Assembly: GCA_900074885.1 (NCBI GenBank)
Contig: FJUW01000101.1
Coordinates: 1-58,550, forward strand
DNA length: 58,550 nucleotides
Direction: 5' to 3'
From: Rhynchosporium graminicola
Taxonomy: Eukaryota > Ascomycota > Leotiomycetes > Helotiales > Ploettnerulaceae
The notes beneath the pieces were generated by a model. It saw nothing but the letters and a program-made list of their open reading frames with translations. It made no database searches and was not told the DNA's origin. The number at the start of each line of letters is the position of its first letter. Within the stretch, counting starts at the first letter, position 1. Of this stretch, positions 22,993 through 33,719 are shown one piece after another. Made by a program: the position numbers and the translations under genes.

Positions 22993-23958
22993 TTATACTC
23001 TATAATAATACTATATCTAAACCTCTACTTCCTTTATTATCTCTACTTTACTAGCTTTCTCCCTTAAAGTCTCTAGAGCTTCTAGTAAATCTGGAATATC
23101 TAGAACCGGAACTACTATATTTAACTCCTTATTTAAATTTACTAATATAATCTTAGTAGCAGATCGAGTATAATAGCTAATCTTACGGGTTTTCTTCTTT
23201 AAAGAGAGTCCGGGAGTATCTAGATCTAACGCTATCTCTAAACTAGAAAGTAAATTCCTTTTTCCTTTAGTATTAGATATTATAGCTTTAAATATAGCTT
23301 TCTTCGTAAACTCCTATATAATAGTATTTAACTCCTTTATCTGCTTTAATACTATTTATATTATTAACCTAAACTTCGCTAAATCTACTATTAGAAGATC
23401 TAAATCCTATATTATATTAGTATTATACTAATATCTAAGGGTTTAAAGATCTTAACTTATTACCTTAATAAACTCTAACTCCTTAAATACTTTCTCTATA
23501 GAACGCCTTAAAGCCTAAGTCTCCGCTAATTATATAGTAGTAATCTCTAACGTAGTAGTAAGAGTAGCAGATTTCGTAAGATAATAGATCCGATTAATAG
23601 CTTTATAAGTAGCTACGATACCGCCCCGATTCAGCTCCGTGTCCTTAGCTTCGCTACTAAGAAATAAACTAGATAAAATAGTATACTCTATATTAATATA
23701 ATTAAGTAACTATAACGCGTTAGTATATAAAACTATATTTAAGTCTAAATAACTTATATACTTAAAACTACTCTTTAATACCGAATAATACTTATAAAGC
23801 TTAGAGTTAAGCTTATTAAATAAATATAGAAGTTCTAGAATAGGAGTATTATTATACTTTAGCTTAAGGAAAGCGCGAATATATCGCAGGTAATATATAC
23901 GATATACTACCGAAAGGGCGCTAGCAGGAACTAGTAAGGGTACTATAGGAGTTAGCAT
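22993..23958 (-). pseudogene. Antisense frame in Gypsy A with intact ATG, 321 codons
   Basis: The frame starts at ATG (23956-23958), about 500 bases inside the 3' LTR, and runs towards pol to TAA at 22993-22995. The first 82 codons are open (MLTPIVPLLVPASALSV...). After that, TAG/TAA appear only where CAG, CAA or TGG are plausible, and the frame is otherwise unbroken through a charged, probably helical middle (EKVFKELEFIKV) to a Lys-rich part (SLKKKTRKIS). Copy 1 carries the same frame at 1-507. No domain is recognised. Its position repeats that of the antisense frame in chromovirus G. Confidence 0.65.
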
Positions 23959-24474
23959 TATAGATCCGTGAAACCTCTATACCTTACCTGAAGACTATCC
24001 CTAATACTAAGGCAGGAAACTCACTTATAATAAGAGAAGAGTTAATTAGGTCGATTAATATATAAGATTATAATAGACTACTATAGTAGTTAGTAATAAC
24101 ACTTAATCTAGGAACTATATTATAGTCTAGGGAGAGTAAACTTATATTTTAAGTAGTTATTATAGTTGAAAAAGAGAAGCTCTAATATTAATAAACCCCT
24201 TCCTTTATATACCCTACGCCTTACTTAAACTCGACTCCCGCTGCGAACAGATAAAGTAAATATAGCTTACCGCTCGATTTAGAAGCTATAACTGATATAG
24301 TACTATTATAGCGATATAACTAGTTAGTATCTGATAAAGAATTTACTACTACTAAAGAGCGGCTAGTATCTATTACGCGAATATCGACGAAAATAGTTAT
24401 AATAAAGACTAATTTCTAGTATAAACTATAACCTTCCGAGCTTAGGGTTAAACTCTTCTTAGGGGGGGGGGTAA

Positions 24475-24739
24475 TAATATAATAGCTCACCTGAATATTA
24501 TATAAGGAGAAGGATAGATACTAGGGCTTAAGTTCATAGGTATCCCGGTATAACTAGTTTCCGACTCGGTATAGTATCGGACTAGTACCGGTATATATAT
24601 ATAAGGTGTCTTATACTCTATCTCTCTTCTTCTTCCTTATCTTTTGGTTTCCTTAGTAGTAGACTATATAAGATCGCTCTTAGCCTTCCTACTTGTTTTA
24701 TTCTTACTTATATACCGCCTCAAGTCTTGTGTCGTTATA
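24475..24739 (+). repeat. 3' LTR of Gypsy A copy 2 (about 265 bp)
   Basis: It follows a run of ten G. It contains AATAGCTCACCTGAATATTATA near its start and ends CAAGTCTTGTGTCGTTATA, the reverse complement of the LTR at 6269-6536. The exact first base is uncertain by a few positions. Confidence 0.85.
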
Positions 24740-26651
24740 AAGCTTTAGATATATAGAGAACCTTTATCGAAAGATTAGAAGTAAAGAGACTTAAGGTATC
24801 TAAGTTAAGAACGGTTTCTCTTATAAGGAACTTTAAAATAATCTTAAGATATAAATAGATCCTTATATTTCTATACTAATACTTAATAAGTATATAGATA
24901 TAGTAAGAGGTACCTTAGACCTAAGAATAATATATAAAGTAATCTTAGTATCTTTTAAAATACTTTAGATACTTAAACTAGATAACTTGATAATAGCTAC
25001 TACTTTAGAAGCTTAGTTTTAAAATATTAATAAAAAGCTTAAACTTTAAAAAATTAAGATATTAGATCTTCTATTAGAACTAAAGAGATTTAATAATCTT
25101 AAGAACTATTTAATAAAAGCTTAGTTTTCTAAAGATATAGATCTAGAGATAAGAAATATAGAAAAATAAAGCTACTAAGAACCTAAGATATATAATTAGT
25201 ATATAATATAAATACTTCTTCCTTTAATATAAGTTTTTAAGTATAAACTTAATAAAGATAGATATATTAAAAGGTATTACTCTCGGATCATAATTAGAGG
25301 AGATCTTTAAAGCAAAGTAATAATTATCTTAACTTATACTAGTATACTTAATATAAAATTATTCCGAATAGTAATAGCTCTTATAATATACTTTAATCTA
25401 GAGATTAAGTATTTTAATGTTATTAATATATTAATTAATATCTTAAGAAATATTATAGGAGAAAGAGTATAATACTCCTTTTCTTCTAGAAAATCTAATG
25501 CTAGAAAAGTACTAAGAGTAGATCGCGCTCTCTATAGAATAAGAGATTTTCTATACTTATAGTATAAATATATAGCTAATAACTTAACTAAACTTAAGCT
25601 ATTTCTATATCTAAAGGAGCTTTATATATTTATAGATAAAGATTATAAATTAGTAGTTATATTCTATATAGATAATATATAAATACTCTTCTATAATAAC
25701 AATAAGGAGCTCGGGTAAGGCTATATTAATTATCTTAATATAGAATACGATATATATATTCTAAGCGATATTAAGTAATTCTTTAGTATTAGAGTACTTT
25801 ATAATAGAAAGCTTAAAACTATCTTACTTATATATAATTAGTATATTGAAAAGATTCTATATAAGTTTAAGTAAATAGATAAAAACTACTTAATTATACT
25901 ACTTCCTTAACTTAATCTGGTTAAGAACTTAAACTAAGCTTTAAAGATATTAATGAAAGTATTTTAAGAGAACGTAAGATTAGTTCTCTATATTATAATT
26001 ATAGTTTAACTAGATATATTATATACTATCTTATAGCTCTCTAAATATTTGACTAATCTCTTATTAGATTATTTTATAGCTATTTACTAGCTAATTCGAT
26101 ATCTTTATAATACTCGCTTTCTAAGGATTATTTGTAAATGAGGATACTTAAGAGTTTTAGTAATAGCTTCTAATACTTTATTTATAGATAATCCGGATTT
26201 TAGAAGATTATCTTAAGGATATTTAATCTTTATACATAAAGAACTAGTGATTTAGAAAGCTTTAATATAAGATATAATTATAACTTCTACGACTAAAGCT
26301 AAACTACTTATATTAGCTAATATAGTAAAAGAGACTATAGCTCTTTAGAGATTCTTTAAAGATCTTACTTTCGATATTAGTACGACTTAGAATATCTTTT
26401 ACGATAATTAATAAATAATTAAGCTAGTTATAAATAAAAGCGAGAAAATAATTACTAAACTATAATATATTAATATTCAGAATATAAAGCTTAAGTAAGA
26501 GTACGCTAAGGGATTATTTATAGTAACTTATCTATAAACTAATAATATACTAGTAGATAGCTTTATAAAGAATCTCACTCGATAGAAATTTAAAGCTTTT
26601 AGATCTCTTTTAAACTTTGGAAATTATAGATCATAGATAGAGGAGCTTTAA
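24740..26651 (+). pseudogene. Broken Copia RT and RNase H
   Basis: The RT part reads VFKYKLNKDRYIKRYYSRII near 25230 and IALIIYFNLEIKYFNVIN near 25376. The active site is Y-I-D-N at 25665-25676, where Copia elements have YVDD. RNase H follows (GYLRVLVIASNTLFIDN near 26140; TSTTKAKLLILA near 26290). The frame ends with the Copia-type C-terminus ILVDSFIKNLTRQ-like sequence near 26550-26600. Reading stays in one frame through many RIP-type stops. Protease and integrase are missing. Confidence 0.88.
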
Positions 26652-26787
26652 GTATAGTATATTAAGTCGCTTACTTAGTATATTTTTATTTATAAATTAG
26701 ACTAAAAACTAAGCCTTTAGGGATCTATATATACTTATATAGAAAGATTAAAATCTAACTACTCAAACTTTAAACTAAACTATTCTT

Positions 26788-27150
26788 CTAATATTTAATC
26801 CGGTACTTACTATAGTACTTTCTTTCCTTAGAGGGAGTTCTGCTACTATATAATCCTATAAACCTCCTAGTAGAAGCTCTACCTATACTACTATTACGAT
26901 CTCTCTTCTTTAGAGAGAGTCTAGATCTAATAGACTTTATATTAAGGATCTCGACCTTAGAATCTGAATTACTACTTTTCTTTAAAGCTTTCTTAGCTTT
27001 TATATCTTTAAGCACTTATCGAAGGTTCGTGCGATAGTTTTTGAGATAATAAGTAATTAGCTAAAGTATTAAAAGATTAGAATTATTAAAGGACTTACGG
27101 ATTCCTTAGTACTATTTCTCTTTCTGTATATGAACTCCCTAGCTTAGATA
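26788..27150 (-). pseudogene. Antisense frame in the Copia 3' region, copy 1
   Basis: Seventy-five codons are open from a GTG at 27015 to 26788 and the frame continues upstream across RIP-type stops to about 27150. It is very basic (LKDIKAKKALKK, SLKKRDRNSSIGRAS, RTPSKERKYYSKYRIK). The same frame is present in the second Copia copy at about 38076-38318 with comparable residues. No start ATG was found, and the product is unknown. It lies, like the antisense frames of A and G, between pol and the 3' LTR. Confidence 0.45.
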
Positions 27151-27515
27151 GTTATCTACAGGGTAGTAAGATAGTAGCTATAGAAAAAGAAAGGGTAGTA
27201 TCTCTTTAGCTTTATAGCTATATTTATATAGTAATGACCTTTTATTCTAGTTCCCTTAATACTTGCGCTAATATATCTTTAATAAGGATTATTATTCTCT
27301 TTACTTAGGATACATTAGAATATTTATGTAGTATTAGGTATATAGTATTAGGAGAATACTTACTTATATTATACTTTATTCTAGCAGATTTTAGGGTAGT
27401 AGAACAGATTTATAGCTATAGGAAAGTATAATAATCTTCTTTAAAGAAGAAGAGACTTTTAGTATACAAGGAGATAGTAAAGAAGAAGGAATAGTACTTA
27501 ATCTAGTTCTTCAAA

Positions 27516-27733
27516 GGATTAGAGAGAGGTCGCGGATAGAGTAATTAGATAGATTATCTAAGGGATTATACTACTTAGGCTTAAGCTTAGAATTATTATT
27601 ATTATCTTTATTAGTATAATTAATGGATTAGAGAGAGGTCGCGGATAGAGTAATTAGATAGATTATCTAAGGGATTATACTACTTAGGTTTAAGCTTAGA
27701 ATTATTATTATTATCTTTATTAGTATAATTAAT
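27516..27733 (+). repeat. Tandem duplication, two units of 109 bp
   Basis: Units 27516-27624 and 27625-27733 are nearly identical; they begin GGATTAGAGAGAGGTCGCGG and end TATAATTAAT. The other Copia copy has a single unit near 38784-38880, so the duplication is specific to this copy. Confidence 0.9.
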
Positions 27734-28729
27734 AGATCAGAAAGAACGGATTTCAGGGTTATTTCTGAAGTGAGCTAGACGACGAGAAGTAGAGGGGATT
27801 TCTTCCTTAGAGTAAGGGCTATCGAGTTTTATTATAGATATATTAATTAAATAAGTAAAAGTAAGGAGGTAGATAGAATAATCTTATAATATCGCGATAA
27901 GTAGATTTAGTCATAAATCTTCTAGTATTAGTAGAGGATCGATCTGCGATACGATAATAAGATATAAAACATGTATAAGATTCCTTAGAGTCAGACTTCT
28001 CTTTTCGCAATCTCTTATTTAGAGACTTAGAAGATATAATAATAGAAGCTTTGGAATAATATAAGTAATAATAGCAGATTTAGAATAAAGTTATTAATAT
28101 AAGAAGAGAGGCAGGCGCGGGTAATCTTTCGCTATATTATGTTGAAAGGAAGAAGAACTTCTCTATATACGAGATAAGGGGTATTTATATATCTACGAAG
28201 CTTCGGTTACTTACCCTTACAAGTAAATAAGGCTATTTAGAGCGCTTCTTTCACTTGCAAGTAAATAAGGCTGCCTACAGTGCTTCTTTTACTCTTCAAA
28301 TTAAGAAATAATAATAAGATAAGATTATTTAATTAATTAACTACTATTCATAACTCTCTAAGATTAAATAACCTAGACTTCGATTTATAATTCAGTTAAT
28401 TAAACGCTTCTATATGATATTTGACCTTTATCCTTATACTCGGCATGATTACTTAAACCTTGAAACAGCTGAATCTATCTTATAAATAAGGCTATAGCTT
28501 TATAATTTCCTTTATTCATTTAATTTCACTCTTTAATAATTACGTCGACTTTAATTAGTTCACGCACTTTATCTATGCTTTCTTTAATTAATTTATATAA
28601 ATAGTGGATTTTACTCTCTCTATTTAGAAGCTTCTTTACTTACTTAGGGTAGTTTATATTTACTAACTAGGTAAAGGTATAGTTAATCATAATCTCTAGC
28701 CTTATACTAAGAGATAGCTATAAGGAGTA

Positions 28730-28958
28730 TATCGTATACTTCACTTATTATCTATTATTATACTATATTTAATTACTTATATAGCCTAGTATATACTCAA
28801 ATAATCTCCTTATATATTTAAAGCGAGCTTTCTCTCTTACTTCTGAAGAGATAATACTCTTTAAAATTAATATTCAGAGATTACTTTAATTCTCTCTCTC
28901 CTGATACTTTAAAGTAATCTTTCACTACTAATAAAGCCCGTCTTACTTTTATACTATG
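28730..28958 (+). repeat. 3' LTR of truncated Copia copy
   Basis: It begins TATCGTATACTTCACTTATT after the purine-rich TATAAGGAGTA and ends near TTTATACTATG. It matches the 230-base LTRs at 33290-33519 and 39846-40075. The last base is uncertain by one or two. Confidence 0.85.
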
Positions 28959-30472
28959 AAATATATTTCATTCCTTTTTAGAATTTTTGAAAGTTAAGTA
29001 TTTTACTACTAATAACATTATTAACTACTAACTAAAGTATATTTCAAATATTCTTTTATTAATACTTTTTAAAATCTTAAATAGAAATATATATTTATTA
29101 TTCATCTTTAATCAATAATATCAGTTACTAGCTCATTAATATAATTTAACTAAATTATAAGCTAAACGTTTGACTAGAAATGATATTAGTATATATATCA
29201 TTAACTATATCATTAACTCCATTAATAATTATATTATTGATTCTCAAATCGATTCTAATATTAATTAAATTATTAATTAAACTTTTAATTAAACTATTAG
29301 TTATATTATTAGTTCTCTATTCTATTGTAGTTTTAATTACATTACTAATTACATTATTAATTACATTATTAATTACATTATTAATTAGACTATTGATTAG
29401 TTTATTAATTATATCATTAGTTCTATGATCTATTATAAATTAAAATATAAATGTACTATTTATATTTGATAATATAATCAATAATGAAATATATATTTCA
29501 AGATCTAATTCAAGATGTAAAGTCCTCTTTATAATTTATAACTAAATATTTAGTTTATAATCCGAGTAAAAACTGATAATATTATAATTAAATATTAGAT
29601 AACTAGCTTTTAAATATTTCTTTATAAAAAAACTCATAATTAATATTTCAAGTTATGATTTCTTTTTTCTAATATATATTTAGCTTAAAATTAAACTAAT
29701 CCTTAAGAAAAATAGGATTAATAGTTAAATGTTGAATATAAAAAGGGTTCTAATTATAAATTAAATATATAATTAATAACAGAAATAACAGATAGTTTGA
29801 CTTTATATAACATATATTTTAAGATTTAATCATACATGAAAAGTCTATTTTATAATTCAATTAATAATTAAACATAGAATTAATAGTTAGGAATATAATA
29901 TGATTAGTAATCAGATTCTAGTTAATAAAGATTTTAAAATAAAGTAAGATATATATATAATAATTGTTTATATTCTATTGATATAATCAAGAATTAGAGA
30001 TATAATATTAATTCAATATTAATTAGTAAAAAATATTAAGATTATTATAAGTTTTAGATTAAAAATGAAATATATAGTTAAGAAATAGAGATTCTTTATA
30101 TAAATTTATAATTCTAATAAGATACATTTTATATTATTATTCATAATATATAATCCATATTAGATTTAAATAAAGAGTTTACTAAATAAGTTTAATTAAT
30201 ACTTTAACTCTTTTTAAAAACTAAAAGCCTTACTTATAAGTTAATAAGAATTTTTATATTAGCTATAGGAAAAGATATACGTTTAGGACTCTTTTCTGAT
30301 AATCTTTTTACTCTAATATTAATAATTAAGAACTTAATTATTAAATAGAATCCAAAAGCTTAATTACTAATAAAAATATTAATTTTAAACTAAATGAATA
30401 ATTCAGAATTTAAAAAATACTTTATTAGAACATGACGGGTTCAGTGCAGTATCACGTGGTGTCCTAATAGAG
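28959..30472. other. AT-rich spacer without gene
   Basis: About 1.5 kb of very AT-rich sequence. Unlike its neighbours it keeps many TG and CA steps and has few TAG-type stops of RIP character. It holds palindromes such as TGAAATATATTTCA (28957-28970) and TGAAATATATATTTCA (about 29484), and short repeats of TTAATTACATTA near 29330-29390. These repeats create a spurious 82-codon Leu/Ile frame at 29180-29428. No transposon ends and no gene are recognised. The last 40 bases before 30473 are richer in G and C. Confidence 0.6.
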
Positions 30473-30689
30473 TGTGACGGGTTGCACCCGTTAGTATGCT
30501 TGACGCCTGAGGCGTCTACGCTAGTACCTGACGTATTATTATACGTATTCTAATACTATTACTACTAGCGGCCGCGGCATTATCTTTTCTTCGAAGGGAG
30601 ACTCTTATTCCTTCTTTCCCTCCTTACTTAATTCTCCTTGTAATACAGACGAGCTTTTGCACTGCATACTTTGCATTCGCCCTGTGATA
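30473..30689 (+). repeat. Solo LTR of family B (217 bp), almost unmutated
   Basis: It begins TGTGACGGGTTGCACCCG and ends CGCCCTGTGATA. It is exactly as long as the four other B LTRs (32350, 41456, 46914, 52516) but in the opposite orientation. It is flanked by TAGAG (30468-30472) and TAAAG (30690-30694), a possible target duplication with one change. The following bases lack the TTAGAATTA leader of B elements, so no B interior follows. Unlike the LTRs inside full elements it keeps TG, CA and the GCGGCCGC motif. Confidence 0.88.
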
Positions 30690-30839
30690 TAAAGGATAAC
30701 GTTAAAGGGATATTCTTATCCTTATATCTACAGCTCTTGCTATAGATTATCTAGAATACAATAAGCAAGTCAGTTATAGTTAATAAACTTTATAATCTAA
30801 TCTACTAGTGTCTAATTCCTTTAAGATAACTGCCCTATC
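30690..30839. other. Short spacer between two LTRs
   Basis: The 150 bases between the solo B LTR and the G-like LTR are only lightly mutated. No feature is recognised. Confidence 0.5.
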
Positions 30840-31020
30840 TGTAATGAGTCTGTGCATCTAACGTCTTCTACTTCTGTTTTCAGTATTAAAGAAGAAGAAA
30901 GAGCCTTTTATCTTTAGTAATTAGTTTCTATATCAATCAGATTATTACTAGCGAACCTTCAGTAACTCTTTTAATATTTTGTTATATCTATTTATCTTAA
31001 TATATTAAGTGGTTATTATA
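30840..31020 (+). repeat. 5' LTR of the G-like element (181 bp)
   Basis: It starts TGTAATGAGTCTGTGCATC and ends AGTGGTTATTATA, aligned to the G LTR (TGTAATGGGTCTGTGCGCC) with numerous substitutions. It is a diverged subfamily or older copy. Confidence 0.85.
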
Positions 31021-31079
31021 TTCTAATTACTACTTTCTTTATATTAGCTTAAATCAATTATAATAGTCTAAATCAAAGA

Positions 31080-31560
31080 ACTACTTAAAAGAACTTTAAT
31101 TATAAGAAGATCTCTATTTAATCTTTAATAAAATATTAAACTAACTACTTATCTGTATTATTATCGATAATCTCTTAGATATAGATATTATTTATAAGAT
31201 GCTGTTAATAATATTCGTAGATTATGGTTCTAATATGTCAGTAATCGAATATTAACTAATTAAGGACTAGTATTTTACTTATTAATAGAGTCTTTATCTT
31301 TAAGATATTCTAATAATCATATTACTCGAATATAGTATTATCATAAACTATTATTATTAAGAAGTAGACAATTATTCGAGTGATATGAGATATTATATTC
31401 TTATAGAAACTTAATAACTTAGAAGCTAAAAAGAAACTCCCCTAGTAATATCTAGTTGATAATAAGTTAAGAACTAATTATAAACTAGATAAAATCTAGT
31501 TTTATAATTCTTTTACTAATACTATAATATTATAATTTTGTTAAAATTTTCCGAGATGAG
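31080..31560 (+). pseudogene. Probable retroelement protease remnant
   Basis: Near 31220 the frame reads FVDYGSNMSVIEY, which resembles the D-S/T-G active-site loop of retroviral aspartic proteases with a changed middle residue, followed by a strand-like sequence. The surrounding frame is broken by TAA/TAG. Assignment rests on this motif and on its position between LTR and expected pol. Confidence 0.45.
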
Positions 31561-32349
31561 GTGAAACATATATATATAGATAATAAAGAAGAATATATAT
31601 AAGCCTTTCGAACTAATAAAGAAACTAAAGGAAGTCAGTTAATATAGTTTAATATAATAGAAGTAACTTTAGCTTTATAATCGGTTACTTAATATTAAGC
31701 TTTATTAATAATATAGATCTCTATTAGACTAGGATTAGTTTTAGAATATTTATAGATTATTATATAGCTAATTATAATTTATTATAATCCTTTCTTATTG
31801 CTTTTCGCTTTTCGATTATTATATAACTTCGAATTAGTATAAAAGTAGATAATCGAAATAGAAACTAAAGATACTAAAGATCAAAAGCCTATATATCTTT
31901 GAATCAATCTTAATAATAGGATTTATTATTATAATAATAATATTTCGAGTAGTTAGTATAACACTTAGTTATTAACTAATTAATTATAGACTAATAACCT
32001 ACGAAGTTAGTAGTACTTTTTAATAAAAGCTACTTTATGTGTCCTCTGAATAGTTTATATAGATATAACTCTTGATAATCTTTTTATCGAGCTAAAAATA
32101 AGCCTTTAGTTTTATAAAAGATAGGATTATCGAAAGTACGAAAGAATATTTCTATAACTAGTTATTATTTAATATACTCTAAAGTTATAAACTAATCGTT
32201 ATTAATCTTAAAGTATTTTATAAAATCTTTTAATTATAAATCAAGATTCTAATAGACCTAGGTACTACTATACTAATATTTTATAAGCTTAGTAGATATA
32301 TTATTAAGTAGCTTATATTTAATAAGTTAATTATTTAGCTTATAATTTT

Positions 32350-32566
32350 TTTCACGGGGCGAGTGCAAAGTATGCAGTGCAAAAGCTCGTCTGTATTATA
32401 AGGAGAATTAACTAAGGAGGGAAGAGAGAAATAAGGGTTTCCGTTCAAAGAAAAGATAATACTGCGGCTGCTAGTAGTAGTAGTATTAGAATACGTACGA
32501 TAATATATCAGGTACTAGCATAAACGCCTCAGGCGTTAAGTATATTAATAGGTATAACTTGTTATA
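32350..32566 (-). repeat. 3' LTR of Gypsy B copy 1 (217 bp)
   Basis: On the plus strand it runs from TTTCACGGGGCGAGTGC to GTATAACTTGTTATA. It keeps GTGCAAAGTATGCAGTGC and so is only partly mutated. Confidence 0.9.
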
Positions 32567-33284
32567 TTACTCTCCTCCTGTTTCGAGGTTAGGGCTATCG
32601 AGTCTATTCTTCTCCTCCTACCTATTAAGTGCTATAGTAGTAGTAAGAGCTGCTTCCGGTTCCTATATTAGCCTTATATAACCTATCTATTTAACTAGAT
32701 ATTTCTTTTCCCTTTAGCCTCCTCTTCGAAAAGATCTCTCCGCTAGGATCTCTTCCACTTCGAACTCGTCTTCGTCCGCTACTAGTAGTAGCGACGGTTA
32801 TAAGTCATCTTATAATTAGCTCGGTAATAGGTCAGTAGTAGCTAGGCGTAATAGCTATATAATATCGTATATTCCCGGCGGTATATCTAAGTAGTAGCTA
32901 TACGACTCTACTGCTTCGAGTACTATACACTTAGCTTACTTTATATCGAGTTTCTTCGCGGGTCGATTCGTATAAATATTCCGTAAACTTAACTAGACTT
33001 TATCTCCGACTTTAAACTCTTGAGCTTACTAGTAATAATAGTTAGTAACCTCTTCTTGAACTTATTACGCTACTACTATTACTATCTATATCTATTCCCT
33101 AGCGTCTTATAGCTTCTTTAAGATCGTATCCGCCTTTTAAATAAGTAAGCAGTTAGTAGTAGCAGTAGGTTCGTCTTCGATATTCAAATCGACGTGTTAT
33201 ATATAGTAACTATAAGTCAGAAAGAAAGGGCTTACTTCTATTAATATAGTATCTTAGTTATTAATTACTACCTCTGCCGATAGT
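32567..33284 (-). pseudogene. Chromodomain and integrase C-terminus of Gypsy B copy 1
   Basis: This is the left segment of the broken pol, matching 47131-47842 of copy 2. It covers the C-terminal chromodomain region next to the purine tract and the end of integrase. It is cut at 33285-33289 by the Copia insertion and resumes at 40081. Many RIP-type stops. Confidence 0.75.
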
Positions 33285-33289
33285 AATAT

Positions 33290-33519
33290 TATCGTACACT
33301 TTCACCTATTATATATAGTCACGTTCTGTCTGATTACCTGCATAGCCTAGTATATACTCATATGATCTCCTCATATATTTAAAGTAAGCTTTCTCTCTCC
33401 CTTCTAAGGAGATAACGCTCTCTATAATTAATATTCAGAGATTACTTTAATTCTCTATCTCCTAATATCTTAAAGTAATATTTTATAACTAATAAAGCTT
33501 ACTTTACTTTTATACTATA
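33290..33519 (+). repeat. 5' LTR of nested Copia element (230 bp)
   Basis: It starts TATCGTACACTTTCACC and ends TTTTATACTATA. Its length equals that of 39846-40075. Confidence 0.92.
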
Positions 33520-33719
33520 GTTAAGAGCTATATATTAATATATCGCTTTTAAAGCTACCTGTTATACATATAGAAGTAAAGCTTTATTCTAGCTTTTAAT
33601 TACTTAAGTTACTTATTTAAGCCTTTTAAAATATATTAATTAAAGTTCTATAAAGCTTATATTAGCTTTTCAATTACTTAAACTATATCTTTTAATAATC
33701 CTTCTAATGATTTACTTAA

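Larger units (their letters stand above)
19457..24739 (+). mobile_element. Gypsy family A, copy 2 (5' end missing)
   Basis: The element starts inside the region after protease (19457 corresponds to about 4040 on the other strand of copy 1) and continues through RT, RNase H, integrase, the antisense frame and a purine tract of ten G (24462-24471) to the 3' LTR at about 24475-24739. Its missing 5' half, directly next to the 3' LTR of element C, suggests that C inserted into A and that the left half was lost later. Confidence 0.88.
24740..28958 (+). mobile_element. Copia LTR retrotransposon, 5'-truncated copy
   Basis: It contains RT and RNase H (24740-26651), a 2.1 kb 3' region with an antisense frame and a 109-base tandem duplication, and a 3' LTR at 28730-28958. 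From 25686 on it matches the Copia element at 33290-40075, for example 26821-26960 with 38107-38245. It begins where Gypsy A copy 2 ends, so A probably inserted into it and the 5' part was lost. Confidence 0.88.
30840..32344 (+). mobile_element. 5' part of a second G-like Gypsy element
   Basis: A 181-base LTR (30840-31020) is followed by TTCTAATTACT, the same leader as in chromovirus G at 8885. The interior to 32344 includes a possible protease and then unrecognised sequence. It is interrupted by Gypsy B copy 1, whose ATTTT target duplication lies at 32345-32349 and 41673-41677. The continuation after 41678 could not be matched to G. Confidence 0.7.

Noticed and set aside
29180..29428. 82-codon open frame of Leu/Ile residues
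   Set aside because: It comes from short TTAATTACATTA-type repeats in an AT-rich spacer and has no protein-like composition.
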